Source of the DNA: Micromonospora sp. MH99
Lineage (GTDB): Bacteria > Actinomycetota > Actinomycetes > Mycobacteriales > Micromonosporaceae
Direction: 5' to 3'
Assembly: GCF_021442385.1 (NCBI RefSeq)
Contig: NZ_MUZA01000024.1
Coordinates: forward strand, 1-64,000
Length of the DNA: 64,000 nucleotides
In this document: positions 63,817-64,000 of the stretch, piece after piece
How positions within the stretch are numbered: the first letter of the stretch is position 1
Layout of the letters: each line of letters starts with the position of its first letter
Notes under the pieces: generated by a model
Told to the model about the DNA's origin: nothing
The model's input: only the letters and a program-made list of their open reading frames with translations
Databases searched by the model: none
Made by a program: the position numbers and the translations under genes

Positions 63817-64000
63817 TCACTGGGCGGCGAGCACGTCCACCACGAAGCGCAGCGGACCGGTCGGACGCCCGTTCGCGTTCGCCTCGTCGTTGCCGTACGC
63901 CAGCTCGCCCGGGATGTCGAGCTGCACCCGGCTGCCCACCGTCACACCCACCAGGCCCTGGTCCCAGCCGGGGATGACCTGGCCCACGCCGATGGGGAAG
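63817..64000 (-). CDS. FKBP-type peptidyl-prolyl isomerase, C-terminal part (partial)
   Basis: The window ends inside this minus-strand gene. The visible 60 codons contain LPIGVGQVIPGWDQGLVGVT, then GSRVQLDIPGELAYGNDEAN and GPLRFVVDVLAAQ, the FKBP core with the conserved V-I-P-G-W substrate pocket and the AYG turn. It catalyses proline isomerisation. The start lies beyond position 64000. A 117-bp gap separates its stop from the SCO6745-family gene. Confidence 0.9.
   Translation of the reverse strand, partial: FPIGVGQVIPGWDQGLVGVTVGSRVQLDIPGELAYGNDEANANGRPTGPLRFVVDVLAAQ

Noticed and set aside
1..64000. CRISPR arrays, restriction-modification systems, toxin-antitoxin pairs or a biosynthetic gene cluster
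   Set aside because: No regularly spaced repeats, DNA methylase/endonuclease motifs, recognisable toxin families, or PKS/NRPS genes were seen.

Overview
This window is chromosomal DNA of a very GC-rich actinomycete, most likely a member of the Micromonosporaceae (Micromonospora or a close relative). The basis is the strong GC bias at third codon positions, frequent GTG starts, many 1-4 nt start/stop overlaps, and a gene order long known from mycobacteria and Streptomyces: HAD phosphatase, 6C RNA, ssd-tad locus, large DEAH helicase, bldG/anti-sigma pair, hppA, topA, MFS-thymidylate kinase fusion, holB. No biosynthetic cluster, CRISPR array, restriction system or complete mobile element was recognised.

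Layout. 1-4.6 kb: a Fic-like protein with a degenerate motif, a TetR/methyltransferase-DCC/SRPBCC operon with twin palindromic operators, and a HAD-IB phosphatase. 4.6-7.9 kb: a break in the conserved order. It holds a three-hairpin 6C RNA, a decayed integrase C-terminus, three orphan or hypothetical genes, a 3' gene remnant and two DnaA boxes. 7.9-13.1 kb: a complete tad (Flp-type pilus) operon of seven overlapping genes. 13.1-36 kb: core genes, including LURP-one-like protein, helicase, bldG/apgA-like pair, proton-pumping pyrophosphatase, topoisomerase I, CapA-like protein, sugar-lactone oxidase, PLP deaminase, MFS-Tmk fusion, DNA polymerase III delta prime, a YbaB/EspC-like/WxG three-gene set, and a PSP1 protein. 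36-44.4 kb: a membrane phosphoesterase, then tRNA-Thr(CGT) whose 3' end is repeated 2.1 kb downstream, bracketing an aldo-keto reductase/TetR pair. Beyond it lie a nucleotidyltransferase, a 2H phosphoesterase, an AraC regulator, an Fsr-like exporter and an ABC ATPase cut off just after Walker A. 44.4-64 kb: VOC proteins, SGNH esterase, XRE/SDR/Atu4866 genes, PPOX flavoprotein, Hsp20, a heptose-type pair (GT9, GT2 and HldE), DJ-1, DHA2 exporter, TetR/aldo-keto reductase, NUDIX, acyl-CoA ligase, quinone reductase, HAD phosphatase, an SCO6745-family protein and the 3' end of an FKBP isomerase.

How parts work together. The tad genes encode the motor (TadA), platform (TadB/TadC), pilin and pseudopilin-like proteins of a surface pilus, with Ssd as the MinD-like partner. 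bldG and its neighbour form an anti-sigma/antagonist switch. Several TetR genes sit beside palindromes that are plausible operators for their own clusters. Two near-identical long inverted repeats (35964-36025 and 55030-55090) and a third of different sequence (21727-21796) are dispersed intergenic palindromes at gene 3' ends.
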